The notes: a model not told the origin generated them from the sequence alone. A stretch of 64,000 bases of DNA from Sipunculus nudus (GCA_026874595.1 CM049309.1:43415079-43479078); one strand, 5' to 3'. Shown: positions 12,901 through 23,820, numbered from the stretch's first letter. Numbers and translations: made by a program.

Positions 12901-15900
12901 CACAAACTGAGTGTCACTCAGAATAATAGTATCAGGAATAATTGTATCATTGTAATGATAATGATTTTATGTATTGATTAAACATCAGTCTAAGCCTGTA
13001 TACTTATCTTTGAAAAAAATACATAAAAAGTTTAAGATATACTTTGAAAAAAATACTTTATATTAAGAGATTTCAAAATCATATTTAATTCTTTAATATT
13101 CCAAATTTATGTTCAGCATGATATTCATTAAGAGAATGTGCTTTTTGTAACTTTGGTATTACTGAGCTATAACTTGCAGTGTGATACTTTCATGTTTTTC
13201 CCAGGGAAATTAGCTGAGCTGAATAGCAAAGTTCCTGAAGGTCAGCAAGTTGAGGTTGGTGAACTCAAACAGATGGAGGGTTTAATGGATGGTGCCAGCC
13301 CCACAGCACAGCAGTTAAACACACTGTGGAAAATTCTTCATTGGCCCGCTGGTAAGTACCTGACATTGCATGCCATCCTAGCACTGTTTTGGTCCTCTGA
13401 AATAAAGAGAGTCATGAGTCAGGAGACTCAGAGGAAGAGGTTAGAGTAGAGCCCAGAGCCATGTTAGCTACACGAATGTGGCTGGCTTGGACAAAAAGAC
13501 GGCTGACTTTAGTAGTAAGTCAAGTTTTGTGGCTTGACCCGGCACGCAAAATGTTGGCTGGCTTAATCTGACCTGAAAGCCTATTCAATTGATGATGTTA
13601 CCAAGTACCCATTTTATCTAAAAAGTTTTATCTTTATTACATTTGACCCTATATTTTTAGGGGTGTCAGGCTTGACCATGTAATATTATGTAGGGAACTT
13701 CAGCTGTGCTGGGCTGTGCTTGATCTTAACTTGGCTGGCGACGCAAAATGGTATTTGCGCCAGGCTCTAGGTTACTTAAGTTTGATGAGAACCTACCCAT
13801 AAAGCTCAATAAGGATGCAAATATTTGTGTCATTTTGGACAATGCTCAATTGTCTTTTAATATAAACTAGGTCATTCATTAGCTTTGTTTGTGTACTTTC
13901 TAACAACACCATACATGTGCAAGAAAAACTCTGCATATTGTTAAATCCCCCCCCCCCCCCCCAATCTTAGGAGAATTTCTGACAGCATGAATACATACAT
14001 AGCTCACACAGGAAACTGGACAATAGCTTACTTGTATGTGACACAGGAAATGATTTGTTACCATAGTGATGGATTATCACTTTAGTTTTTAGGAATTCAC
14101 ATGTATTCTTTCGTGTTAATTCAATACTCTAATATGAAGATTATCAGCTGTTTACCACAATAAAGATGCAATAGATGGCAGCTGAAGTGTTATGTCTTGA
14201 GTCATAATCCAGGTGGGTGTACTAGTCATAATAAATGCCTACTGAGTCATGTATTAACAGCTAGTGCAAGCCCACAGCACAACTGTAAAATGCTCTGCTG
14301 CTAAGTACCTAACAGGCAGACTTCTCAGGTTGCTGAGAATGGGTTTTGCTCTGAAGCTACCTGTCTGTATTTCCTACTTTGTTCTCTCTCATTTGACTTT
14401 AAATTCCCTTGTATCATATTTTTATTCCCATCTGCAACAGTTAGTCTCATTTCAATTGCTTCCAGCCAGGGATGAAAATTAAAAAAAAATTGTAAATTTG
14501 TTGTTTTTAATGCCATGTCTGGCAGCTGGTAACTGCTGCACATGGAGTCTGTCAGACAATGCCTGACTGGTCGCATGTGCTTGGTGAAGGAGGTACAATG
14601 CACCTTAAGTATGCAGAATCCTTTGACTGACAAGACTGGTCCTGTGACATAATACCTAGACAACATTTGCTACATCTCTCTTCTATGTGAAGCCTTCACA
14701 ATTATTATTTTGGTGCAGATAAAATATATATTTTAAGCCTTACCAAAATGTATTTATTTACAAAAGGTAATCTTGTGTCATAAAGTGTAAATATTGAGTT
14801 ATATGTGTGTTTACTTATGCAGTAGAATCCAGCCTTTCAATTAGTCATGTATTTTAGTAACCAAGCCAAACTAGAATTAACATATATTTTTATATGCCCA
14901 TCATATGACGGGAGTATTATGGTATTCCAACTGTCCGTCTGTCCTTTAACTTTTAGTGTCAACGCGATAACTTACCGGGGCTTTGATGGATTTTCATAAA
15001 AACTCACTGTAACTACTTACCAACAGATTATCTCACCCTACTTCAGTTATGGGCAAGATCCACAAATATTTAATCAGGTCACGGGTCACTTGGCTTCTTA
15101 GTGGTGGAGCTGCGATAACGTGTGAAGAATATGGAGGATTTTGATAAAACTTGTCGAAATGTTAATCAATAAAATATATCGCCTAAGTTTGATTTCCAGC
15201 AAAATCCATGCATATTTAACAAGGTCAGACTTTGTAGGCACCTTGGTGACTTACCAAATATTCTATGGATTTTCATGAAACTCATTTTACATATATTACA
15301 ATAGAGTTTCTCACCTGAATAACCTTCCCCATCAAAATTCACACATATTTTATGAGGTCAGAGGTCACAAGATACAGGACAGGCGTATTATGCAAGTTTT
15401 CAGTGCTCTTGTTAGCCATTAGCAATCGGGATTGCATACTCATAAAACATCACCACCATACCAGCATTAATACTGTTATGTAATAACATTTACTTGTGGT
15501 AGCATCCCTCTCACAAACCTCTAAATTTAAAACCAGTAAAAATTCTTTAAATCATATTAGGCTACATAAAAAGTGTATATCATTTTAGGATACAGTGCTC
15601 TTTACTTATTGATGGCATATTAATTTATTTTAATATGAGGGTTTTTTTGCCAGGGTTGTTTTAATTGGGGATTTACTGTAAATATGTACATTGTGTAACA
15701 AAAACCTGCCTCTTTTTGTAGATGTTGTGTTCCCTGCACTGGATACATTACGACTGGCAGTAAGGTCAGCAGCAGTTAATCAGCACTTCTGTAACGAGAA
15801 AGACGGTTCAGAGTTTCTACAGAGGGTACTGTCATTCATAACACCAGCGTCACCACCTGCCAACTTAATGTTAGGCCTACGAACACTGACCAACTGCTTC

Positions 15901-16296
15901 AAGCACCAACCAGGAGAAAAACTGCTCGTTTCAAGCAGTGACACTGTCATCACATCAGCATTATCCTGTCACGACAAAAAAAACAAGAACGTTCAAATAG
16001 CTGCATGTTCCGTGATGTTGAACATGGCGGTGTCCTTTCGTAACTCTCCAGACATAGAGGCTAAATCTCAGTGTTTATCGGCAGCCATGACTATGATGAA
16101 CACCACTACAGAACCAGAAGCAGTGTTTAGGTTACTTGTGTGTGTTGGGACATTGGTATGGGAAGACTTGAATAGCATGGAGCTTGCCAAATCTCTTGGT
16201 GTAATGACACATTTAGTGAAATGTAGATCAGTGTCAGATCCAAAGAAAGTCAGCGAATGTGCTTCAGCAGTTATTTCAGTTCTCAATTCTTCATAA
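2437..16296 (+). CDS. PLAA: PLAA, phospholipase A2-activating protein (Doa1/Ufd3 family), 12 exons
   Basis: Joined exons are 2437-2576, 6447-6637, 7273-7374, 7977-8096, 8439-8742, 9130-9290, 10202-10359, 11334-11550, 12101-12244, 12437-12553, 13205-13351 and 15722-16296. They total 2,376 nt, 791 residues plus TAA, close to the roughly 795 of vertebrate PLAA. Every junction is GT-AG and keeps frame. Order: WD40 propeller (about 1-295), PFU domain (about 345-445), linker with three DPFTG repeats (about 460-515), PUL domain (about 531-790). PLAA is a cytosolic ubiquitin-binding adaptor of p97/Cdc48; WD40 and PFU bind ubiquitin and PUL, an Armadillo-like fold, binds the p97 C terminus. It works in ubiquitin homeostasis, endosomal sorting and clearance of damaged organelles. 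The old name reflects early phospholipase A2 reports. The ATG at 2437 has A at -3 and G at +4 and opens directly into the first WD40 blade. I saw no frameshift or lost domain. Confidence 0.96.
3464..3879. mobile_element. Short inverted-repeat (MITE-like) element
   Basis: The left end (GGTGCATTATCGGGGCTGAA) is matched in reverse complement by the right end near 3840-3879 (GGTGCATAATATGGGGTTGA), and the match continues for about 55 bp through a shared AACCCACATTTT block. The interior repeats the block AATGTGGGTTCA several times. No coding capacity. A target-site duplication was not clear. Confidence 0.65.
4168..5016 (+). mobile_element. Possible solo LTR (weak)
   Basis: The segment starts TGTTGAGGGA and ends GGCCGTGACA, giving TG...CA termini about 850 bp apart, and differs in composition from the flanking intron. 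Without a matching second LTR or a visible target duplication this is only a suggestion. Confidence 0.25.
6447..6637 (+). CDS. PLAA: PLAA exon 2 (WD40 blade 2)
   Basis: Acceptor TTTACAG, donor GTTAAT. Residues 47-110, with the segment [10 protein letters not shown] followed by [17 protein letters not shown], which matches the second blade of PLAA. It completes the split Asp codon from exon 1 and ends with one base of the next codon. Confidence 0.93.
6834..6911. repeat. (AT)n microsatellite
   Basis: About 39 uninterrupted AT units in PLAA intron 2. Open frames read through it as IYIYIY only because of the repeat. Confidence 0.98.
7273..7374 (+). CDS. PLAA: PLAA exon 3 (WD40 blade 3)
   Basis: Acceptor TTGCAG, donor GTGAGC. 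Contains [15 protein letters not shown], the strand C and D signature of blade 3. Both ends are phase 1. Confidence 0.93.
7977..8096 (+). CDS. PLAA: PLAA exon 4 (WD40 blade 4)
   Basis: Acceptor TTCCAG, donor GTACAA. Encodes [20 protein letters not shown] followed by SADKTIKMW, a complete blade. Both ends are phase 1, so the exon is a symmetric blade-sized unit. Confidence 0.93.
8439..8742 (+). CDS. PLAA: PLAA exon 5 (WD40 blades 5-7)
   Basis: Acceptor ATCTACAG, donor GTAAAC. Encodes about 101 residues with [32 protein letters not shown] and GEDRSLRVW, near-identical in pattern to vertebrate PLAA, and runs into the last blade. It ends with two bases of a codon completed in exon 6. Confidence 0.94.
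9130..9290 (+). CDS. PLAA: PLAA exon 6 (end of propeller, acidic linker)
   Basis: Acceptor ATTATGTAG, donor [26 protein letters not shown] closes the propeller and enters a charged helix, followed by [15 protein letters not shown], a conserved PLAA linker motif. A similar acceptor-like sequence lies 39 bp upstream (see findings). Confidence 0.93.
10202..10359 (+). CDS. PLAA: PLAA exon 7 (PFU domain, first half)
   Basis: Acceptor TTTGTAAAG, donor GTTAGT. Encodes [35 protein letters not shown] and [10 protein letters not shown]. This is the core of the PLAA family ubiquitin-binding (PFU) domain, including the WxxxxGRWxKIGDVVG pattern. It ends on a whole codon, the only phase-0 junction in the gene. 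Confidence 0.95.
10710..11046. mobile_element. MITE family A, copy 1 (PLAA intron 7)
   Basis: Terminal inverted repeats: left GGCCAAAAAAAATTAAAGGT then ATGGTTCTCAGGCA; right TGCCTGAGAACCAT then ACCTTTTTTTTATTTTGGCC. The ends are flanked by TTA on both sides (10707-10709 and 11047-11049). About 337 bp with no ORF. Two related copies lie at 21435 and 50395. Confidence 0.85.
11334..11550 (+). CDS. PLAA: PLAA exon 8 (PFU domain end, first DPFTG repeat)
   Basis: Acceptor TTGAAG, donor GTCAGT. Encodes [29 protein letters not shown] and [16 protein letters not shown], the C-terminal half of PFU. It ends inside the Gly codon of the first DPFTG motif. Confidence 0.94.
12101..12244 (+). CDS. PLAA: PLAA exon 9 (DPFTG linker)
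   Basis: Acceptor TATTTCAG, donor GTAATT. Gly/Ser/Thr-rich linker with [14 protein letters not shown] in the middle and ADPFT at the end, so it holds the second DPFTG motif and most of the third. Vertebrate PLAA has the same three-motif linker between PFU and PUL. Confidence 0.93.
12437..12553 (+). CDS. PLAA: PLAA exon 10 (linker into PUL domain)
   Basis: Acceptor TTCACCAG, donor [15 protein letters not shown] ends the linker; [16 protein letters not shown] corresponds to the FPKK-FDxAN motif that opens the PUL domain. Confidence 0.92.
13205..13351 (+). CDS. PLAA: PLAA exon 11 (PUL domain)
   Basis: Acceptor TTTCCCAG, donor [19 protein letters not shown], then [17 protein letters not shown], the first PUL helices. 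Compared with vertebrate PLAA the loop between these helices looks several residues shorter. A decayed partial copy of the end of this exon lies near 14260-14325. Confidence 0.92.
14262..14326 (+). pseudogene. Decayed partial copy of PLAA exon 11 and its donor site
   Basis: The stretch AGTGCAAGCCCACAGCACAA matches GTGCCAGCCCCACAGCACAG in exon 11. Further on, TGCTGCTAAGTACCTAACA matches CGCTGGTAAGTACCTGACA at the exon 11 donor. The GT donor has become CT, so the copy could not splice normally. It sits in intron 11, about 950 bp downstream of the true exon. Confidence 0.5.
14895..15415. repeat. Dispersed mollusc-type repeat in PLAA intron 11
   Basis: Begins with CATATGACGGGAGTATTATG followed by a CTGTCCGTCTGTCC block and ends near GGCGTATTATGCAAGTTTTC. 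The interior repeats the phrase 'gataac...gattttcataaaactcac' several times. This arrangement is typical of a dispersed repeat of bivalve genomes. No ORF. Confidence 0.5.
15722..16296 (+). CDS. PLAA: PLAA exon 12 (most of PUL domain, stop)
   Basis: Acceptor TTTTTGTAG; ends in TAA at 16294. Encodes about 191 residues including [55 protein letters not shown] and [10 protein letters not shown], ordered as in vertebrate PLAA. This is the six-repeat Armadillo-like surface that binds the p97 C-terminal tail. Confidence 0.96.
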
Positions 16297-16546
16297 TATT
16301 TATGAATAATTAGGTATAGTCAGTAAGTCTTTTCCTATTGCTAGAACATTAAAACCTAACATATGAAATTGTCTTCGTAATGAAACTTGAATATGGATAT
16401 TTTTCAGTTCAAATGTGAACTAATATTATAATGAAGCTATTGGATATTAAACCAATGCATTTATGATAAATTGTACCTTAATTGATAAAAAGTATATACA
16501 GTGAAGTTAATTGAAATATCAGTCACGTGTTCACATGTGTCAATGG

Positions 16547-16552
16547 AATAAA
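16547..16552 (+). terminator. PLAA: Candidate PLAA poly(A) signal AATAAA
   Basis: First canonical AATAAA after the stop, about 250 bp downstream. ATTAAA variants occur earlier (near 16348 and 16447) and another AATAAA near 17170, so the true 3' end may differ. Confidence 0.4.
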
Positions 16553-18480
16553 TTGCAGTAAAAATAATGATTTTAAATATAAACACCAGAGGTCACTGTT
16601 TATCAGCCACACAACTCTTTCCTTATATATGTTGCAGAAGTTAGTGCCTCATAAAAGCTCAGTGGCAATCAGGATTTGTTTTGCAAAACATACTGAGTCA
16701 GACTTCTTTATCATTTCTTGATCTCAGAAGAAGAGAAATGTGCAACTGGTAATTGATCTTTATCAAAACATTGTACATTTTATCGAGTAGGTTAATTGTT
16801 TGTACACAAAATCAGGAATCATTGTTTCACATCCTTGATGTGCCAGTGGAATACAAACCTCCGCTTTCTGTGATCCCTAGGCCACCCAGGCCATTGTGTA
16901 GTGTGCTTATCCTCCAGCAAGTTAGCCATGTTTTGGCACTATAGCTCTGGCCAAATCAAATGCATGTACTTCAGGGAAAGCTATTTCATCTGTTCCAGTG
17001 TGTTTTACTTCAAGTTGAGTTTTGCTTGCTTGTGTATTATTCAGTTCCATTTATTAGAAAATATTCTGCCATGCAGTTGATTTCACAATCAGTAAAACAA
17101 AAACCTACATGACTGTGAACAAAACTTCATGCAATTATAGCCAAGGAATCTGTTGTTCAATTCAGGCAAAATAAAGCTAGAAATGATATTTTTTTATTAT
17201 TTGCAAATCTTTAAGCTTTTTCACATTTAGTAGTGGCCATGAGGGATTAACCAGATTTTGCAAGTTTGGCATTATCATATATTTACATAATTTTATAATC
17301 AAATTTACTATAACCAAAACTTTTAGGATCTTTTATCAAGGCGGATTTAGAGTCAACCTAGTAGGCGTAGCGGACAGAAAAGCTTGGTGTTGATTCGCAG
17401 CACTGAATCTGTTCAGTGCCGATTTTTGGGTCTTTTTTATTGCCATGGAATCTTATGAACTTGTTTTTATGAGCCGTCATGATAGAATCAGCATGGATTA
17501 AGAACTTATCTGTACTGTTTTTCCTTTCATCAGAAACAAAACTGGATTAAGCAGAGACTGGTACAGAATGTAAAAGAATATGTCAGTTTATTTGCTGTGA
17601 AGACCTAATGACCTCGTATGTAAAACGGAATCTGGGATGGAAATGGGTATCACCTCACTGCTAGATGAATTATAGATGGAAACCAATTATGAAATGTGTA
17701 GCTGGATGTCATGAATACTTTAGTGTTTAATTATCGATTAATGACTTCAAGCTCTGAAATATTATTTTTTACTGAGGCAAAGGTATTAAAACCATTGACA
17801 CATATCAGGTTTGTTGTTGGTAACCAGTTAAAATATATTTATGCAAAGAATGTATTTTGTGGTTTGTTTTTCATTACAGAACGACGAATTTAGAGAAAAG
17901 TATGAGTTAAAAAAGTTAATTTTATTATTACTAAAAGACTAATTTAGAAGAATATATACATTTTATTATTACAAAATTATTTAGAAGAAATATGAATGTA
18001 ATGCTCATTTATTGGCTTACCTTTAAATTGAATGTCATTCAGTGACTGCAGTATTGTCCAAAAAACGCTGCATATTGAAATTGTTTTCATGTTTTGATCA
18101 TCAATGAAGTTTGATAAAAATCGTATATAATGCAGGATTGCCTTCAGAATAAAATCCATTTTATTTAAGTGCAAAGCAATTGGTATGAATATAAGAAAAT
18201 GCGGAAGATCAAGAAATTACCGGTAAATTCAAAAGCTCTACATTGTTTTCCCCATCTTTGGATGGATGAGTGATCTTTAATGACGGCTTTCCACCAATAG
18301 GTGTATATTAACATGACCAGGATCCCATCAGTTAAACTAATAGGTAGATGTTCGACTGATGTTTGACATGTATAATAAAGGCGAAAGAATGATTTTGGGA
18401 ATTTGAAATAATAAGTGGCCCATGGGCCATGACACTCAGCTGAATTCAATGAAGCTTGAACAGTGGGTAAAATGAACTCC
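16553..18480. other. Intergenic DNA after PLAA, no gene seen
   Basis: AT-rich with short random ORFs. It may include a longer PLAA 3' UTR because a second AATAAA lies near 17170. No repeat unit or domain recognised. Confidence 0.4.
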
Positions 18481-18484
18481 AAGA

Positions 18485-18850
18485 GTGCTCAAAATCATGC
18501 ATTAGACATTAGATATAGGTTACAGTGATTTTATTCTACATCCAACGGCTACCTTTTGTGTCCATATGACTAAAACAGTGCTTAAATCATGTTCTTTCAC
18601 ACAGCTTGCAGAATTTAGGTCACAGTGACATTATTTCAAATTTCCAAGAAATTTTTACAGGAACCTCCCTGAATCTTAATCAAATTAGAAGTTCCTAGGT
18701 CCGACTGTAACCAATCATGCAAATCTGTCCTATAGGGTGCTCAAATCATGTTGTTTCACATATCTTTCAGAATATAGGTCACTATGATCTAATTTCTAAT
18801 TTCCTTGGATGTACAGTTAGAAGTTTCTAGGTCCAACTGTTATGGTTAAC
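18485..18850. repeat. Degenerate tandem repeat, about 150-bp unit
   Basis: The phrase 'gtgctcaaatcatg...cagaat(a/t)taggtcac' recurs near 18486, 18578 and 18737, followed each time by 'tttc(c/t)aa...' and a block 'aagttcctaggtcc'. Units are diverged and spacing is uneven. Confidence 0.5.
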
Positions 18851-18889
18851 AGCCAGACCACTTCATTTGAAGGTCTCAACTAGATGACA

Positions 18890-19760
18890 CCACAGAAAAC
18901 TAGAGTACGGGTAGTGGACAAGCGACTACGTGTATCTGCCAAAATCAGAGTGGAACAGGTGAAGCGAGGCATGGATTGAGTGGCAAGGGGAAATAGAGTG
19001 AGGTGTGTTGCATATCAGCAGGGATGTCTGCAGCAGAAATGTGTATGTAGGTTTCGCCACCTACCACAAATCCAGAAAGCTGTCCAAGTTGTATACATAT
19101 GCAAAATTTTAGGCAGAAAAGTCAAACCACTACATGTATATGAGTGATTTTATCCCACAGCAAACATGAAGAGGGACTTGTGCAAAAATGGTTGGAGATG
19201 GCCCCTCCAGTTTTGTGTATGACAAAGAGCTATGTGAGATCTATACACATGCAAAATTTTGGCCCAATCGGTCAAACGGTTCCCGAGATATGATCTTGGA
19301 TGTCTGCAGCGTAAACTAGAATGTAGGTGGCGCTACTGTCAAAATCAAGAAAGCTATCCATGATGTATACGCATGCAGAATTTCAGGTGAATTAGTCAAA
19401 CCACTGCAGAAATATGAGTGATTTTAACCCAAGGCAGATGAACAGATGGACACTGTGCAAACATGGTTGCATGTGGCGCCACCATTTTTTGTGTATGTTA
19501 TAAAGCTATCCAAGGGCTACCATTTGTACAAATTTTTTTCCTGATCAATTAAACGGTTCCCGAGATATGTGGGTTTATGTGTGGAAACAGACGCACAAAT
19601 GGACGCTGGGCAGAGAGGGAAGGTCAGAGGTCAAGGCCAAATGGTTAGGCACTAGTTCACATGTGACCCGATAATTGATGTAAGTTTCGGAAAAATCCGT
19701 CCAGTAGTCTCAGAGGAGTTGTCCGGAAACGAACGAGGCGGCGGAAAAATTCGTTTTGGC
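18890..19760. repeat. Two-unit tandem repeat, about 275-bp period
   Basis: GTCAAACCAC occurs at 19121 and 19395, and AAACGGTTCCCGAGATATG near 19272 and 19549, so both marks are spaced 274-277 bp. Each unit carries a variant of 'tggcgcc' plus 'aagctatcca'. Confidence 0.7.
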
Positions 19761-19789
19761 CGATAGAATTAAGAAACTAATTTTGTCAG

Positions 19790-21280
19790 TCTCAAAAATT
19801 TCTCAGTCGAACGGTTATGCTTTGTCTGGTTAACAGACGACAACATTTTTGAAGGTCTAAAAAATAGTGAAGAAAATTCGTAAAAAATGGAAAAAATAAA
19901 GGTGGCGCCATTTCTGCGGAAACTGAATAAAGAGTCCATGATCAATATGCATGCAAAGTATAATGGTGATCAATGCAGTAGTTATTCAGATACTTGAGCT
20001 TTTGTATCAAATTTTGCATTATTCTGGGGGGTACCCTGAGGCCCATAGCTCAAAGAATATGGGTAACAGAGACCTAATTTCAGGTTTCCAGAGAGATCTA
20101 TTCATGAACCTCCTTTGATGTCAAGTTAGAAGATTCCAGGTCCAGTGGTTACAATTTGTTCCCTGTTAACAGATGACAGTTTCACTGCATGTCTGAATAA
20201 AAGAGAAAAAATCGTAAAAAATGGGGGAAAAATACAGATGGCGCCACCAGTCTGCAGGAAGTGATGGAACATCCCATGATCAATATTCATGCAAATAATC
20301 TTGGTGATCAATGACGTTGTTATTCAGATACTTATTCAGAGCTTTTGTATCAAATTTTGCATTATTCTGGGGGGGGGGGGGGGGGGTACTTCGGAGCCCC
20401 ATTGCACGAAGTATATTGGTAACAGAGATCTTATTTCGAGTTTTCAAGGAGATTTTTCATGGACTTCCCTGGATATTATGTTTGAAGATTCCAGGTCCAG
20501 TGGTACGATTTGTGCCCTGTTAACAGATGACAGTTTCATTGCAGGTCTGAAAAAAAAGTCGTGAAAATTGAAAAAAAATATAGGTGGCACCACCAGCCTG
20601 CAAGAAATGATTGAACATCCCATGATCAATATTCATGCAAAGAGTCATGGTGATCAATGCTGTAGTTATTCAGATACTTGAGCTTTTGTATCAAATTTTG
20701 CATTATTATGGGGGTATTTCGGAGCCCCATAGCTCAAAGGATATGGGTAACAAAGATCTAATTTCAAGTTTTCAAGGAGTTTTTTCATGGACCTCCCTGG
20801 ATATTAATTTTGAAGATTCCAGGTCCAGTGGTTACGATTTGTGCCTTGTTTACAGATGACAGTTTCATTGCAGGTCTAAAAAAAGAGACAAAAATTCGTA
20901 AAAATGAGAAATTATACAGGTGGCGCCACCAGTCTGCAGGAGGTGATGGAACACCCCATGATCAATATTCATGGAAAAAATCATGCTGATCAATGCAGTA
21001 GTAATTCAGATACTTGAGCTTTTGTATCAAATTTTGCATTATTCTTGGGGGTACTTTGGAGCCCAATAGCTCGAAGGATATTGGTAACAGAGACATAATT
21101 TCAGGTTTTCAAGGAGATTTTTTATGGACCTCTCTTGATGATAAGTAAGAAGATTCCAGGTAAAGTGGTTACGATTTGTGCCCTGTTAACGGACAGACGG
21201 CCGGACGGCCAGATGGCCGGACGGACGACGGACAAAGAGTGATGACTATAGCTCAAATGACTTACAGTCGGCAGAGCTAA
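19790..21280. repeat. Satellite-like array, four units of about 340 bp
   Basis: The phrase ATTTTGCATTATTCTGG (small variants) starts at 20011, 20354, 20695 and 21031, giving periods of 343, 341 and 336 bp. Each unit also has 'ttccaggtccagtggttacga', 'gttaacagatgacagtttca' and 'ggcgccaccagtctgcagga'. The last unit ends in a GGACGGAC/GGCCGGAC run at about 21188-21230. Short ORFs over the array are by-products. Confidence 0.88.
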
Positions 21281-21434
21281 AAACCACACTGCATGCAGTA
21301 ATCTAAAAAGGGGGCGAGGAACCAGATCAAACAACACGCTACACGCCAACCCTATACAGATATTATTGCCTTCGCTGAAAGAATTATCGCATCATCTAGT
21401 TAACTCCCATGTTCCGTTGAAGAACCATGTACTA

Positions 21435-21725
21435 AGGCCAAAAAAAGGTATGGTTCTCAGGTACTGTTTTTCATAAATCAGTGTGTGCGGGAGATATTTT
21501 ATTTTTTTTAACCTTTTTTTTGTATGTTTCGATAAAAATGTCATATGATCAGGGTAAAGCATGAAAATAACAGAATTTTTTTTGCTAAACAGGTAAAAGC
21601 AATACACAACAAGGAAATCTGATCAAAATTGTATTATTTTTCTTCTTAAAAAATTTTGATGCGGGGGGTTAAAAATGACGCGGCCGGCGCCTGAGAACCA
21701 TACCTTTAATTTTTTTATTTGCCTT
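21435..21725. mobile_element. MITE family A, copy 2
   Basis: Left end AGGCCAAAAAAAGGTATGGT then TCTCAGG; right end GCCTGAGAACCATACCTTTA and onward to TTTGCCTT. The interior matches copy 1 in the opposite orientation (TTTTTGTATGTTTCGATAAA against its complement). About 290 bp and flanked by TA. Confidence 0.82.
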
Positions 21726-22847
21726 AACCAGATCACTGCCGACACACGGGGAAACTTCTTGTAAATTGATATTCCAAATGAAAAGGGGCTTATGTTCGAA
21801 CATATCCGATACCATTCGATTAATTTCATATAACTCCATATAACTTGAAAATTAAATGAAATCTTGTTATTTACAATGCAAATGGGTCTTGACTATTTTA
21901 AGGTATATGCTGAATATGATAAATAAAATGTTTAAAAAGATGTATTGAATTTCAAAATTTATTCATTTACTACTAAACTATTATAGAGGGCATTATCATT
22001 CGATCCTAACAATAGAGGAAAAGACCATTGTAGTCTCGTAAATTACAGTGTTATAATAACCAAGTCTAAGGTTTCCTTGGACTGTTATTTCTAGCTCATT
22101 TGTAGGGCTTCTGATATATAAGATAACCATAATTTTGACGTCCATTTCTGCTTTTTATTTTGAAACCACAGAAATATGATATTAATGAAGCCATTCAGAA
22201 AGTGTAAACATTTGTGATATGAAACCTTATCTGTCCTGTCCCAACAAGGGAATTGAAAAAGATATCATATTATATAAAGTATACCGTGCTACATCGTAGC
22301 GTGCCTAGTTTATGATAAACCTACAACATATAACTAACGTTCTGAATGACTAAAGCAGGATTGCAAGTTATGAAGAGCATTTTAAAATACCAAATCAGAC
22401 TTCATTGAGCTCTACAAAATATCAAAATTATGTAAAATCCGTGTAATGCATTACAATATTTTCACACAAATTTCTTAAAACAAGTATTAAAAAAAATATG
22501 TCTAGTAAAATTCTTGGGTTTAGGTTAGTTTTTTTTGTCCTGCTTGGTCCTACTGTCTGCAGGTTCTTTTTTTTTTGCCAATTTCGAGCCCTGTTAACGA
22601 ATGTAAATATAAGAGGGCAGGATGAGGTGAATGGCGAGGAAACAGATGCCATCTTCTTGAACAAATATAACAAATATGTTCAAATTGGTTGCGTCACCTT
22701 CAAGTCCAATAAACGGACAAATGTTCCCATCGTTCATGTTTCGTTCCCGCCAAGCTGAAGGATTAACATGAAACGCACTAATTATATTAAAAGTATTACA
22801 ATTTCTTCAAGAACAAAACATTTCCAAAATATGACGTCATGCTTTGG
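21726..22847. other. Intergenic DNA between the convergent genes
   Basis: AT-rich and without recognised domains. It would contain the 3' UTR of the minus-strand receptor; I could not choose a convincing poly(A) signal for it. Confidence 0.4.
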
Positions 22848-23271
22848 TCACACTATAACATGCGGAAATGCATTGTAATCGTCAGTTAAGTTAATCCGGA
22901 GTGCGCGTGGAACATAATCGTTTGTGTTCGTGCTAAGACCTTCCATTGTTATGTAGTCGCCACCATTGCTGGTTAATGCGTGGCTGGCAGTGGTCCCTGA
23001 CGCAGCATTTGCCTTCACAAACGTCACAGACACAGATCCCTCTGATTGGCCATCTGAATTTTTGGAGGGATTACACTCTGGCGCTAGTTTTGTCTTTGTT
23101 GGGTAGTGATGTTTGGGAAGCGATTTGTAGGTGACGTTATACAGACAGCTGGTGTGAGACCGTGTGGAACTTTCCATCATGGGCTTGGTAAGGCTTCTGG
23201 AAATGGTAGCATACGTAGCATCATCTTCGGTGATCAACGTGCCAGTACTTCTTGTCTCGTCTTTTGGATCC
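22848..23271 (-). CDS. Receptor exon 6: cytoplasmic tail with ITIM and YxxM
   Basis: Acceptor TAATTACAG. Encodes 140 residues after a split Gly and ends TGA at 22848-22850. Seven tyrosines: 440 (TYATI), 464 (LYNV), 468 (VTYKSL, full ITIM consensus), 476, 526 (DYITM, a PI3-kinase p85-type YxxM), 539 (DYVP) and 552. The last residues HVIV fit a class II PDZ ligand. No enzyme domain. Phosphotyrosine signalling is inferred from motifs only. Confidence 0.83.
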
Positions 23272-23749
23272 CTGTAATTACAGATACTGTTACTGGCACG
23301 TACATATTCAGGGGCGGATACAGAAGCTTAGAAAAGAGAAGGCTCAACAACTTGGGACAGGAAAACAAATGGGAGAGCCAGAAGACATTATACGTAACTC
23401 TCACATTTAAAGATGAAGGAAAGGAAACTCCAGGGGGATGCCGCACCCCTCCATCCGACTTTGCAATTATAAAAAGTTAAATTATAGAAAAAAATATAGA
23501 CTAAAAATAGATATGAAAATAGCAGTCATATTTACTTCAAGCTTCATTACTTTGCGCCTTCATATGCAGGTAACAAACTGTTCCTCTCGTTTTCAGGCTT
23601 AAATTTTATGTATGAAAGTAGGTTGATTTATATATAGCCTAATGTATGTGCAATCCTTGGCAAGTCCCACTCTCTACTAAACAGATGTTGGGTAGGAAAC
23701 GTCGGGGGGGGGGGGGGGGGGAGGGGGGATGCTGCAGGGTTTGATTTTG

Positions 23750-23820
<71 letters not shown>

